In this document: in pieces, positions 55,192 to 64,000 of the stretch
Layout of the letters: each line of letters opens with the position of its first letter
How positions within the stretch are numbered: the first letter of the stretch is position 1
NCBI GenBank assembly: GCA_015075105.1
Contig: JABTUZ010000002.1
Span: 1,346,426-1,410,425, forward strand
Direction: 5' to 3'
Source: Leptospiraceae bacterium
GTDB lineage: Bacteria; Spirochaetota; Leptospiria; Leptospirales; Leptospiraceae
Length of the DNA: 64,000 nucleotides
Program-made: the position numbers and the translations under genes
Notes under the pieces: generated by a model
Seen by the model: the letters and a program-made list of their open reading frames with translations, nothing else
Told to the model about the DNA's origin: nothing
The model's database searches: none

Positions 55192-55651
55192 TCGAAGCCC
55201 TATCTTTCTCGAGGCTGTGTTTATGGATTTCTTCTATAGCTGCTTCTATCAATGGGCTAACCAAAAATATCTCTGACTTCACCTCAACCTCATAAACCCT
55301 TTCAGAAGAAGTTGGGGATAATTCTCTATAAACGCTAACTCCTTTGATAGTTACAATCTTATCGTTGTTTGGAGGAGACAATTTGAATTCGTGGGTATTT
55401 GTATCTAAGTCAAAACTCGATTCTTCTATTAAAGAAGGGTCATCCATTAGTGTAGCCACTACTTGAGGTAGGGAGGCTCCAAGGTTGATTTTCCTTTTTT
55501 GAAAAATCTTTGAACCATTTTTTGTTTCTTCTAAAAGAGTGACATTTTTTAATTCAGGGAATTTATCCAATTGCTGGTAGCGTTCTTCTCTGGCTTTCAA
55601 AAGATCGGCTAAGGGAACTTCAAATTTATGCGAGACGGTGTATTTCATCAT
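55169..55651 (-). CDS. DUF2505-like SRPBCC protein
   Basis: 160 residues with the pattern YTVSHKFEVPLADLL and the C-terminal SPLIEAAIEEIHKHSLEKD. The fold binds lipids or other hydrophobic ligands. It is convergent with the peptidase gene and overlaps its end by 23 bp. Confidence 0.7.
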   Translation of the reverse strand: MMKYTVSHKFEVPLADLLKAREERYQQLDKFPELKNVTLLEETKNGSKIFQKRKINLGASLPQVVATLMDDPSLIEESSFDLDTNTHEFKLSPPNNDKIVTIKGVSVYRELSPTSSERVYEVEVKSEIFLVSPLIEAAIEEIHKHSLEKDRASINSFLGK

Positions 55652-55750
55652 TTTCCTTCAAAATTTTCTAATCAGGCTAAAACAATATTTTAAAGGACTA
55701 AATTGGCAAGAGGAAAATTATTGTAAATTTGAATATCGGAGAAAAATATT

Positions 55751-56881
55751 TTGTCCTCAAGCTGGGTAGAAATTTCTAAAAATGCAATAAAATCCAATAT
55801 CCACTCGTTTAAGTCTATTCTACAACCGGGAGTAAAATTTGCTGCTATCGTCAAATCCAATGCCTACGGTCACGGAATCTTGGAAGTATCTAAAATTGCA
55901 ATCTCTTCGGGTGCAGATTTACTCGGGGTAAATTCATTAGACGAGGCTATTTTTTTAAGACAAAATCTTCCTGACACAAAGATACTCATTATGGGAGAAA
56001 TCCCTGATTTAAAAGAAAAAACAAAATTCGTAAGCGACCCAAATTTTTCTATTGTAGTATCCAGATTAGATGAAATTCAAATTTTAAACTCTCTTCCAAG
56101 CCCACCCAAAATTCATCTAAAAACAGACACAGGAATGGGAAGGCTTGGATTTCACGGCAAGAAACTAACCGACCTTATTTGTGAGATAAAAGAAGAAAAT
56201 ATTGAACTCCACGGGATTATGACCCATTTTGCAAGCACAGAAGATTTCACTGAGCATTCTTATTCAAAAATGCAATTGTCTCTTTTTAAGGAATACATCG
56301 AATTCGCTAAAAAAATCGGGTTTGAGAACCTCACAAAACACTCTGCTTCTTCTGCATCCACAATTCTATTTAGAGATGCCCATTTTGATATGGTAAGAGT
56401 TGGAATTTCACTCTATGGACTCTGGCCCAGCCGAGAAACAAAACTTTCTCATTCTCTTGTAGGGAAAAATGAGTTTCGCCTAACGCCCGCTCTTTCATGG
56501 AAAACTAAAATAGTACATATTCAAGACTTGGAAATAGGTTCGTATATCGGATATGGCTCTACTTATAAGACAAATTATCCTACAAAAGTTGCAGTCCTCC
56601 CTGTGGGGTATTTTGAAGGAATAGACAGAAGACTTTCCAATCAAGGGAATATTCTCATCAAAGGTAGAAGAGCGAGAATTCTTGGCAGAGTGTGTATGAA
56701 TATGTGTATGATAGATGTTACGCACATCCCGGAAGTCACTATTGGAGACACGGTTGTACTAATCGGAAAATCGGGTGATGAGAGTATTTCTGCCGATGAT
56801 ATATCGAGTATGATTGGCACGATTAACTATGAGGTAGTTACAAATATTCACGCAAGCATTCCAAGGCTGATTGTAGATTGA
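55751..56881 (+). CDS. alr: Alanine racemase
   Basis: 376 residues from a TTG start. AAIVKSNAYGHG holds the PLP lysine (about 37) and the C-terminal IGYGSTYKT the catalytic tyrosine region. GRVCMNMCMID is also typical. It makes D-alanine for peptidoglycan. Confidence 0.94.
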   Translation: MSSSWVEISKNAIKSNIHSFKSILQPGVKFAAIVKSNAYGHGILEVSKIAISSGADLLGVNSLDEAIFLRQNLPDTKILIMGEIPDLKEKTKFVSDPNFSIVVSRLDEIQILNSLPSPPKIHLKTDTGMGRLGFHGKKLTDLICEIKEENIELHGIMTHFASTEDFTEHSYSKMQLSLFKEYIEFAKKIGFENLTKHSASSASTILFRDAHFDMVRVGISLYGLWPSRETKLSHSLVGKNEFRLTPALSWKTKIVHIQDLEIGSYIGYGSTYKTNYPTKVAVLPVGYFEGIDRRLSNQGNILIKGRRARILGRVCMNMCMIDVTHIPEVTIGDTVVLIGKSGDESISADDISSMIGTINYEVVTNIHASIPRLIVD

Positions 56882-56906
56882 CACAGGGGTTTTATAAGGA
56901 GATTTT

Positions 56907-57779
56907 ATGAACGAAAATTTGGAAAAGGTAAATTATATTTTAGAAACACTTCCCTATATAGCAAAATTTTCCGGGAAGACTATCGTAATCAAATACGGTG
57001 GAGCTGCTATGGCAAAAGAAGATTTAAAAGAATCTTTCGCAAAAGATATTGTACTATTAAAATATCTTGGTATTCACCCGATTGTGGTACATGGCGGGGG
57101 ACCTGAAATTAATCTTATGGTGGGAAAACTCGGACTATCCACCGAATTTGTGAGAGGACATCGCATAACGGATGCACCTACTATGGAAGTAGTGGAAATG
57201 ATTCTTACAGGAAAAGTAAATCAACAGATAGTTAGCAGAATAAATTCTATAGGAGGACAAGCTGTTGGGATTTCCGGTAGAGACGGAAAACTTGCAATCG
57301 CAGAAAAAGAGCCTCTTCAATTTGAAAACGAAAATGGAAGATTAGAAACAGTTGATATCGGACTTGTTGGAAAAATCCACACAATCAATACAGATATTTT
57401 ATCCACATTGCAAAACGACGGTTTTATTCCTGTAGTTTCGCCTGTAGCCGAATCAAGTAGTGGTGAGCCTTTGAATATCAATGCAGACACAATGGCTGGT
57501 ATGCTTGCAGGAGCTTTGAAAGCAGAAAAATTAATTCTACTCACAGATACACCTGGGATACTCATTGAGAATAATTTAGTGACAGGTTTAAGTAAAGAAA
57601 AAATTGAATCGTACATTAAAGATAAAAGTATATCTGGAGGAATGATTCCAAAAGTCGAAAGCTGTCTAAATGCAATTGCAAATGGAGTAAAACGATCTCA
57701 TATTATAGACGGTAGAATTCCACACTCTATCCTTCTCGAAATATTCACCGATCAGGGAATAGGAAGTTTAATAGAATAA
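56907..57779 (+). CDS. argB: Acetylglutamate kinase
   Basis: 290 residues. [20 protein letters not shown], and the C-terminal [14 protein letters not shown] define ArgB. Second step of arginine synthesis. AAGGAGA precedes its ATG, 25 bp after alr. Confidence 0.95.
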   Translation: MNENLEKVNYILETLPYIAKFSGKTIVIKYGGAAMAKEDLKESFAKDIVLLKYLGIHPIVVHGGGPEINLMVGKLGLSTEFVRGHRITDAPTMEVVEMILTGKVNQQIVSRINSIGGQAVGISGRDGKLAIAEKEPLQFENENGRLETVDIGLVGKIHTINTDILSTLQNDGFIPVVSPVAESSSGEPLNINADTMAGMLAGALKAEKLILLTDTPGILIENNLVTGLSKEKIESYIKDKSISGGMIPKVESCLNAIANGVKRSHIIDGRIPHSILLEIFTDQGIGSLIE

Positions 57780-57787
57780 AGAAAATT

Positions 57788-59017
57788 TCACCTTGATACA
57801 TTTTCCCAAATAAGAAATGGTTTAACATCTTGAATGAAAAGTATTTTTACAAGAAAAAGAATTAAAATACAAATTAGCAACAAGTAGAATAAAGTAAAGT
57901 TTACGCTTTCATCTTCGTTTTGTAATAAAATTACAAGTGGGACTGCAATCGTAAACATTCTGGAGATGTTTTCATATACTGACCAAAAATGATAGTATCC
58001 GGCAGTTCCTACCATAAATAAAGTAAAAATTATTCCGAGCCTAAATACCCAGCCTTTTTTTATATTTCCGGTAAATACACTAAAAACCCCCAGTATAAAT
58101 AAAAAGAAAAGCGGAAGTCTGGACAATTCTCTTGCCAAATTTTTTATTCCTTTAAAATCTGAAAATGCTGTTACAAGATTACTAAGGTAAGAAAAAATTC
58201 CTTCCATCGGAAGAATAAAATCTGTGATCCTCGATATGCGCCAATTCGGAAATGTAAATCTTAAATACATCTGCCAGAAAAATGGAATCAACAAAGTAGA
58301 AAGAATAAAAAAAGTTTTTTTCCATTGTTTTTCTTTTAATGAGCCAAGCCCAAGAGGGAAAAGAAAAAATAACGCAGGTTCTTTTGTGATAATTGCAAGC
58401 CCGCCAAAGATAGAAAATAAAATAAATTTTTCCTTAGTAAAAAAATAATACGATAAAATAATTAGAGAAACCATTACAGAGTCGCTGACAAGCACGGTGT
58501 AGCTTCCCAAAGAAAATGGAGAAATTAAATATAAGATAGAATATTTACGAGCCGCCGGAGATAAAATATTTCTTAAAGCAAAAAAAGAAGCAAGAAACAA
58601 AACCCAATTTATAAAATACATCCCAAAAACATTTCCCCATTTTCCGAATCCCCCAAACAGAGAAATTAAAAAAGGGTAACCTATTCTTGGAGCACGATAA
58701 CTCTCATCAAACCCTTTTGGCCAAAGAGTATTCAGGTTGCTGATAGTTCTGGAATAAAAATAAAAAATCTGACCATCATACCCTGCACCAAGGTCATCTT
58801 TCTCACCGAGAAATACCAAAGAGTTTGCAGGCATCTCTTTTGTATTTTGATTCACAAATTCGAGACCGAAGTTAATCATTGCAGTAGGATTGAAGTTGTA
58901 TTTTTTTAAAAGAATAAAAGTAGTGCCACCCCATAAGAATACAAAGGTTAGAAGAATAATTTTCTGATTGTTTAAACGCTCCAATGCACCAATGAAAATA
59001 CTCTCTATTGTTCTCAT
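57788..59017 (-). CDS. Multi-pass membrane protein, glycosyltransferase-like
   Basis: 409 residues with about ten helices. GYPFLISLFGGFGKWGN and AGYDGQIFYFYSR after the first helix recall lipid-linked-sugar glycosyltransferases (DUF2029/GT-C-like). It overlaps the SGNH-like gene by 4 bp at the start, so it belongs to the polysaccharide cluster. Confidence 0.65.
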   Translation of the reverse strand: MRTIESIFIGALERLNNQKIILLTFVFLWGGTTFILLKKYNFNPTAMINFGLEFVNQNTKEMPANSLVFLGEKDDLGAGYDGQIFYFYSRTISNLNTLWPKGFDESYRAPRIGYPFLISLFGGFGKWGNVFGMYFINWVLFLASFFALRNILSPAARKYSILYLISPFSLGSYTVLVSDSVMVSLIILSYYFFTKEKFILFSIFGGLAIITKEPALFFLFPLGLGSLKEKQWKKTFFILSTLLIPFFWQMYLRFTFPNWRISRITDFILPMEGIFSYLSNLVTAFSDFKGIKNLARELSRLPLFFLFILGVFSVFTGNIKKGWVFRLGIIFTLFMVGTAGYYHFWSVYENISRMFTIAVPLVILLQNEDESVNFTLFYLLLICILILFLVKILFIQDVKPFLIWENVSR

Positions 59018-60552
59018 TTAAGATTTTCCTGAATGATTCTTGCATAAGTTTTGGTCATAAGGGATGCACCTTTATATGTAAGATGGTGGGGATCGGTAAA
59101 TAACTTTTCATCTTGAATGAAATTTTTCAGATCGTAAAGTTTACCTGAGTTAATCTCGGAAATCCCATTCAAATAATGTAAAAAATCTTTGTACCACTTG
59201 CTATTTTCATAAAAGGTAAGCTCAATCGGATTTTCAGGATTATTCACAATCACAAATCGAATATTTTTTTCTTTTAACTGAATAGCTATCTTTTTTAAGT
59301 TTTCTATTTCTGACCAAGTTACAAAATCCGATTTTGAGAGTTGGATTTTTCTGTCTTTCAGTAATTTTAATCTATGGGTCTCCGGTCTATTTTCAGAATT
59401 GCTGTACATTCTCTCAAAATAATCTTTTTCGTATTCATCTTTACTCATCGAATCAAATCTATGCTCGTCCAAATAATCTTCTCTATTGTATGAAATATCT
59501 TTATTCAATTCATTTTTACAAAAATTTTGAGAAAGCCTGATTCCATAAAAATATTCTTTGCCGTATTGCTTGTGATCGATTTCTTTAGAGCTTACTGTTT
59601 TATCCGATTCAAATACTAATTTGATATTTTTTGTATCCGGGTGAAATTCTAAATTCAAATCATACCAGCCTGTTTTTTCAAACTTCAAAATTTTTGAAAA
59701 ACCATTCTCCCCAAAAACTGAAACAGTCCAATTTTCTTTTGGAATAAAAATACTGTCCTCCAGTTTTCCATTTTTTAAAGAGCATTCAATTTGAAATTTT
59801 TGCGTAGTGAAACCCTTTGACCAGACACCTTCCTTTGGCATGGCTCCGGTATAATTGTGGTAACTTCGAGACCTTCTGTAATGTCTTTCGATATAAGCGT
59901 CAATCGGATCATTAAAAAAAGATCTGTATCTATTTACTTTTAAAATAGATTTAGTCAAGAGCAGGAATATGTCATTTTTTGAAATATCTCTAACATGGTC
60001 TTTCAAAAAAAGCCAAGGATACACAGATAAAACTGGAATCCTTGATTTGTACTCTTCAATCCTTGCTTTTTCTGAATACGTTAGGCGATTTTCATTTTCT
60101 CGAAAATGGTCTAACTGAAAATCTCCCGGATTAAACAAGAAAAGCACCAATTTTGGTTTTTTAGAAATTACATCTTCTATATAATAATAAAAGTCAGTAG
60201 GAGACATGGCTACATGAGAATACAATTCTACTCGCACCTTTTCCCATTTCACATTCGTATTTAACTCTTCTTGAATTTTCGACGGTAAAGCAGAATACAA
60301 AGCAACAGAACTCCCGACTATAAGTGATCCCTTTTCGTCATCCGCAAACTGAATGTGACTCGTTTTATGAAGAAAATTGTACCAAGGGGAAGTGTCCCAT
60401 TCCATTTCATTTGGAAATTGAAAAAACAACATTCCAAAAAATATATAGTCAAGCACAGCTACAGAAAAAAATAGTGCAATAGACGCAAATACTACTTTCC
60501 ACTTTATCGTCATTACGATTCTTACCTGAATTTCTTTTTCAATAGAGTCCAC
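59014..60552 (-). CDS. SGNH-like membrane-anchored protein
   Basis: 512 residues. One helix near the N-terminus (about 17-40), then SLIVGSSVALYSALP as block I and DPHHLTYKGASLM as the D-x-x-H block. An inserted beta-rich region lies in the middle. Probably modifies an exported glycan. An inner ATG at about 60513 (MTIKWKV) is an alternative start. Confidence 0.68.
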   Translation of the reverse strand: MDSIEKEIQVRIVMTIKWKVVFASIALFFSVAVLDYIFFGMLFFQFPNEMEWDTSPWYNFLHKTSHIQFADDEKGSLIVGSSVALYSALPSKIQEELNTNVKWEKVRVELYSHVAMSPTDFYYYIEDVISKKPKLVLFLFNPGDFQLDHFRENENRLTYSEKARIEEYKSRIPVLSVYPWLFLKDHVRDISKNDIFLLLTKSILKVNRYRSFFNDPIDAYIERHYRRSRSYHNYTGAMPKEGVWSKGFTTQKFQIECSLKNGKLEDSIFIPKENWTVSVFGENGFSKILKFEKTGWYDLNLEFHPDTKNIKLVFESDKTVSSKEIDHKQYGKEYFYGIRLSQNFCKNELNKDISYNREDYLDEHRFDSMSKDEYEKDYFERMYSNSENRPETHRLKLLKDRKIQLSKSDFVTWSEIENLKKIAIQLKEKNIRFVIVNNPENPIELTFYENSKWYKDFLHYLNGISEINSGKLYDLKNFIQDEKLFTDPHHLTYKGASLMTKTYARIIQENLK

Positions 60553-61229
60553 GCAAACGATACTGCCTGCCGAAATACTTTCTTGTTAAAAGAAGAATTT
60601 GAAAATACATAGTGGATTCCTATTTCACTAACGGTTCCGCCTGACGCATGAATTAAATACAGAGCCTCCATGTGAAAATCAAACGCTTTGGACTGTAACT
60701 TAGAATTAGCAAGTATTGAAATAGATTTTTTAGAATATCTTCTAAACCCTGATGTACAATCTTTGATTTTTGGTCCGAATAAATCAAAAATGCTTTTCGA
60801 CATACAGTAGTTCATAACTTTCGCAGCAAGATAAGAAATCAATTTTCTGTACATTGGTACATTTTCAGTAATTTCTCTTCTACCGATTAGAATATCACAC
60901 GAGGGATGAGAAAAAAACTGCTCTAAAGACTTTGGGTCATGCGATAACCCTGCGTCCATTGTAACTACCCAATCGTAAGACTTCTTCTCTGCGTATTTCA
61001 TTCCGTCTTGAATTCCCCCCGGAATGTGAGTATTTTTTGTATGGGTGATAACGTGTAACTTCTTAGGATATTTTTTTAACAACTTGGAAAGAATCTTAGG
61101 GGTATTGTCTTTAGACGCATCATCTACAACACATATATCGCTATAGGGAATCGCTCGTAACACAACCTCTTCGATAGTGGACTCTTCATTATACGCCGGG
61201 ACTATTGTAAGTAATTTTTCTTTCTTCAC
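60522..61229 (-). CDS. Family 2 glycosyltransferase (DPM1-like)
   Basis: 235 residues. VPAYNEESTIEEVV, CVVDDASKDNT and VVTMDAGLSHDP give the nucleotide-sugar and metal sites of GT2. Resembles polyprenyl-phosphate sugar synthases. Overlaps the neighbours at both ends (31 bp and 4 bp). Confidence 0.88.
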   Translation of the reverse strand: MKKEKLLTIVPAYNEESTIEEVVLRAIPYSDICVVDDASKDNTPKILSKLLKKYPKKLHVITHTKNTHIPGGIQDGMKYAEKKSYDWVVTMDAGLSHDPKSLEQFFSHPSCDILIGRREITENVPMYRKLISYLAAKVMNYCMSKSIFDLFGPKIKDCTSGFRRYSKKSISILANSKLQSKAFDFHMEALYLIHASGGTVSEIGIHYVFSNSSFNKKVFRQAVSFAWTLLKKKFR

Positions 61230-62257
61230 TTTTTCATTTCAAACACTTGTTTGTTTTGTTCCACCCATTTCAAAAGATTCGTAACTCCTTCGCGTGGTTT
61301 TACTTTTGGTTGAAATCCAAATTTTCTTGCTTCGTTTATATCGCATACAAAATATCTCATATCTCCGGGTCGCTCTGCTTCAAATAGAATCTCTTGTTTT
61401 TTCCCGGTAATCTCTCCGATTAAATGGATGCACTCTAACAAGGAAATCTTATGCTCTTTTCCCCCTCCAATATTGTACGTCCCCGGTATTTGCTTGTTAA
61501 AAAAATTAAAATAGCTTTCAGCCCCATCTCTTGCATACAAAATATCTCTCGCTTGCTTTCCTGTTCCAAAAATTCTTAGTGGCAAGCCAAATACAGACCG
61601 AATAGCAAAATTTGCAACCCAACCGTGATCTTCACCACCAAATTGTCTCTCGCCATAAATTCCTGTAAATCGAAAAGTGGCAGCAACCACTCCATACATA
61701 TCTCTATACGTTTGAACATAATGCTCGGCACTCATTTTAGACGCGTGTAGAGGGGATATTTTCCCTACCATTACACTTTGAGATTCCGGTATTTCAATCG
61801 GAGTTCTTTCGTAAGAAGTTTCGGATTCTTTCAGTGTGTCATTAATAGAATTTCCATATACATGTATCGAGCTTGTGTTGACTACTGGAATCTTTCTTTT
61901 TCTGGCTACTTCAAGAACATTGAATGTACCGAGGACGTTAGTTGTAAAGTCAAGCTCCGGATCTTCCCAAGAAATGGTCATGGCAGGTTGAGCGGCAGTA
62001 TGGATAATATAATCGCAACCCTCAGTCCTGTCCAAAAGATGCTCAAGGTTTCGTATATCTCCCTTTACCATAATAGCGCCTTTGGATTTTAGATAATTCC
62101 AATTATAATCTCTGGTAGCATCCGTTCCATAACCAGTTCTTTTCAGTTCATATTTGGTCATGCTATCATAGCTTACAACTTCCCAGCCTTTTTCTAAAAA
62201 GAATTCACAAACATGCGATCCCAAAAATCCACATCCACCGGTTACTAATACTCTCAT
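61226..62257 (-). CDS. NAD-dependent sugar-nucleotide epimerase/dehydratase
   Basis: 343 residues. TGGCGFLGSHV is the NAD loop; HTAAQPAM and NTSSIHVYG follow. The usual YxxxK is LHASK (170-174): the lysine stays but the tyrosine is replaced by leucine. The closest relatives act on CDP- or UDP-sugars. The changed site may alter or abolish the reaction. Confidence 0.85.
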   Translation of the reverse strand: MRVLVTGGCGFLGSHVCEFFLEKGWEVVSYDSMTKYELKRTGYGTDATRDYNWNYLKSKGAIMVKGDIRNLEHLLDRTEGCDYIIHTAAQPAMTISWEDPELDFTTNVLGTFNVLEVARKRKIPVVNTSSIHVYGNSINDTLKESETSYERTPIEIPESQSVMVGKISPLHASKMSAEHYVQTYRDMYGVVAATFRFTGIYGERQFGGEDHGWVANFAIRSVFGLPLRIFGTGKQARDILYARDGAESYFNFFNKQIPGTYNIGGGKEHKISLLECIHLIGEITGKKQEILFEAERPGDMRYFVCDINEARKFGFQPKVKPREGVTNLLKWVEQNKQVFEMKK

Positions 62258-62267
62258 TTTCTTTCCT

Positions 62268-63737
62268 CTATATTTTTAAATCTTGATATTTTTTTCTTAA
62301 AATAATCTTAAACGCAGAATATGCATCGCTTAACGCATTAAAAAATCCGTAATTCTCTTTTTCTACAGGTCGAAAATATGAGATTGGGATTTCTATGCAC
62401 CTCATGTGAGCACGAATAATCTCAATCATCATTTCTACCGTAAACAAACGTCCTTCTACTTCAAGAGAAGGGCGAATTTTATTGTAGGAATCTTTCCATA
62501 TTGCCATATATTTGCAATCTATATCCGTAAACCTCGGCTCTTGATCCCACCAGAATATTTCAACCATCTTTCCCATAAATAGATTCACTAACCTAACCAA
62601 GGGCTTTAAGTTTGATCCTTGCTCAATCATCTGCCTTGTAGTTCTTGTACCTATTACCATGTCGCAGTCTTTCATGTATTCCAAAAGTTTCGGATAATCC
62701 TTAGACCGAAATGCACCATCAGAAGAAGTCAATACAAGAATATCGCCTGTCGCACGATCTAATCCTTGACGAACTTGAATTCCTTGATAGTCTTTTTTCT
62801 TGCCATAAAAATAATGCTCTATCCGAACTTTATCTTTTTTAGCGATTTCAATTGTTCCATCTTTTGAGTCAGCGTCAACGACGACAATCTCGTGGACTTT
62901 TCCCTTGAAGTCAAAAAGTACATCGGATATGGATTTTTCATCGTTTTCCGTGGGCACAACAAGTGAAATTTTGTAGTTTTCAAACAAATCGTTTCGTATT
63001 TCATATACCGCATAGTGAAAGTCCTGCATTGAATTAATATTAAAATAATTGCAATTTATCGTAGTAGCGTAAATTTTACCGGTTTCTTTAGCCATCCGGT
63101 CGATTACGTCTGTAATTTCTACAACTCCTGATTTATAAGAAGGGGGAGTCTTTTTAAAGAAATGGAAATATTCAGGAGAAAAGAAATACGTTCCAAGCCC
63201 CAATAACTCATTGGGTGGATCCACAGGCTTCTCTACTAAATTCCGAATCCTGTCCCCCTCCAACTCTACAGAATAATTTTTCCTGATTCTGGATAGTACA
63301 GATGTTTTTAATACACCGATTGTCCCGTAAAGTCCCGGATATTTTTGAATTGTTCTGAGCAAGACCTCATGATTTGTCTTGTAATAAAATTCATCTCCAA
63401 GAATCAAAAAAAAAGGCTCTTGAATTTTTTCTTCCAGACTCGCTACGTCACTCGCTAACCCTTTTGTAGTCCAAGGAACAGTTTCTAAAGATACCTTTAC
63501 GCCTTGCAGACGAATTCTATCTACCTCTGAAATTACCTGCTCCTGCAAATGCCCGACGATGATATAAATTTTCTCAACTTTTAGTTTTTTTGTAAGTAAG
63601 TCAATATTGTGGTGCAGAATCGTTTTTCTTTCTACTTGAAAAAGCGGCTTAGGGATAAAAGTAGTTTTAGGGTATGCCCTAGTTCCCTTTCCGGCGGCTG
63701 CAATCACCCCGATTCTAACTTTTTTTGCCATCAACAA
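62268..63737 (-). CDS. Bifunctional sugar nucleotidyltransferase-glycosyltransferase
   Basis: 489 residues; an ATG two codons in (MAKKVRIG) is as likely a start. The N-terminal half (about 1-250) has AAGKGTRAYPKTTFIPKPLF, the nucleotidyltransferase signature. The C-terminal half (about 260-489) is a GT2 domain: SLVVPTENDEKSI, VVVDADSKDGT, LTSSDGAF. Activation and transfer in one chain, first gene of the cluster. Confidence 0.85.
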   Translation of the reverse strand: MLMAKKVRIGVIAAAGKGTRAYPKTTFIPKPLFQVERKTILHHNIDLLTKKLKVEKIYIIVGHLQEQVISEVDRIRLQGVKVSLETVPWTTKGLASDVASLEEKIQEPFFLILGDEFYYKTNHEVLLRTIQKYPGLYGTIGVLKTSVLSRIRKNYSVELEGDRIRNLVEKPVDPPNELLGLGTYFFSPEYFHFFKKTPPSYKSGVVEITDVIDRMAKETGKIYATTINCNYFNINSMQDFHYAVYEIRNDLFENYKISLVVPTENDEKSISDVLFDFKGKVHEIVVVDADSKDGTIEIAKKDKVRIEHYFYGKKKDYQGIQVRQGLDRATGDILVLTSSDGAFRSKDYPKLLEYMKDCDMVIGTRTTRQMIEQGSNLKPLVRLVNLFMGKMVEIFWWDQEPRFTDIDCKYMAIWKDSYNKIRPSLEVEGRLFTVEMMIEIIRAHMRCIEIPISYFRPVEKENYGFFNALSDAYSAFKIILRKKYQDLKI

Positions 63738-64000
63738 AATAAGGATTCACGGCTTAGTTTTGTGTCAATTCCTTATTTTTTAGGAATACTAACTAAAATA
63801 GCACTTTCAAAGTCGATCCAATTCTAAAAAAATATTAGAACTTTTTGAAATCTCCCTCCTAATTCAATTATTTTTATAATTATTCAAAAATAGAATTCTA
63901 TTTATGAATGGCGCACCTGCAAAAAGTCTTTCTTTGGAAAAGCAATTGTTCAAAAAGCCAATAAAAGTGCCATTTTCTAGCGTTGTAAAAAGCCCTGAAA
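63738..64000. other. Window end: AT-rich intergenic region with repeat arms
   Basis: No gene is visible in these 263 bp. The stretch 63904-64000 has GGCGCACCTGCAAAAAG and TGTAAAAAGCCCTGAAA, the arms of the palindromic repeat at 16543-16602. The element runs past the window edge. Confidence 0.45.

Overview
The window is a low-GC chromosomal segment that I read as coming from a spirochaete of the Leptospiraceae or close to them. This rests on the mix of SGNH/DUF1574-type proteins with an MBOAT acyltransferase, many Cys-lipobox lipoproteins, a beta-propeller (SBBP-type) lipoprotein, and the housekeeping repertoire. It is an inference from family content; no rRNA or marker gene is present to prove it.

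Layout. 1-14.5 kb is core chromosome: an acyltransferase/SGNH cluster (0.5-4.0 kb), small enzymes, a GAF-GAF-SpoIIE phosphatase, asd and pyk, and a YqjD/YqjE-like pair. 14.7-18.2 kb is a polyamine cluster: an AdoMet decarboxylase, a SET domain fused to a second AdoMetDC-like domain, a MNT/HepT module and carboxynorspermidine decarboxylase nspC. The partner carboxynorspermidine synthase lies at 47.3 kb. 18.2-44.8 kb is an accessory island bounded by 132-bp direct repeats (131/132 identical) made from the 3' end of a lipoprotein gene. From 44.7 kb on the chromosome is ordinary again: the lipoprotein, the polyamine synthase, TerC, methylmalonyl-CoA mutase, alr, argB, and a surface-polysaccharide cluster (57.8-63.7 kb).

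The main discovery is inside the island. It carries a type I CRISPR-Cas locus of the Myxococcus (MYXAN/Dev) kind: cas6(cmx6), cas3, cas8a1/csx13, cas7/devR, cas5/devS, a cas4-cas1 fusion, cas2 and a short array. The locus is broken twice. First, a 17.2-kb Mu-like element (18682-35867) sits inside cas6, with a 6-bp target duplication GAAATC and 7-bp terminal inverted repeats TATATAA. Removing the element with one GAAATC copy joins the two cas6 pieces in frame into a gene of 200 codons. Second, the cas4-cas1 fusion has an in-frame TGA at 42759. The array has four 36-bp repeats plus a fifth separated by 402 bp holding a small gene with its own promoter.

The inserted element is itself odd. It has a full phage head and neck set (terminase, portal, MuF protein, protease/scaffold, capsid, connectors), Gam and GemA homologues, and two paralogous repressors facing the same palindromic operator. 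It has no recognisable transposase, integrase, tail or lysis genes. It is either a heavily deleted Mu-like prophage or a capsid-forming satellite. Its MuF protein has a C-terminal HExxH domain with a small gene overlapping its end, which looks like a phage-borne toxin and immunity pair. An IS3-family element has inserted 29 bp from its right end.
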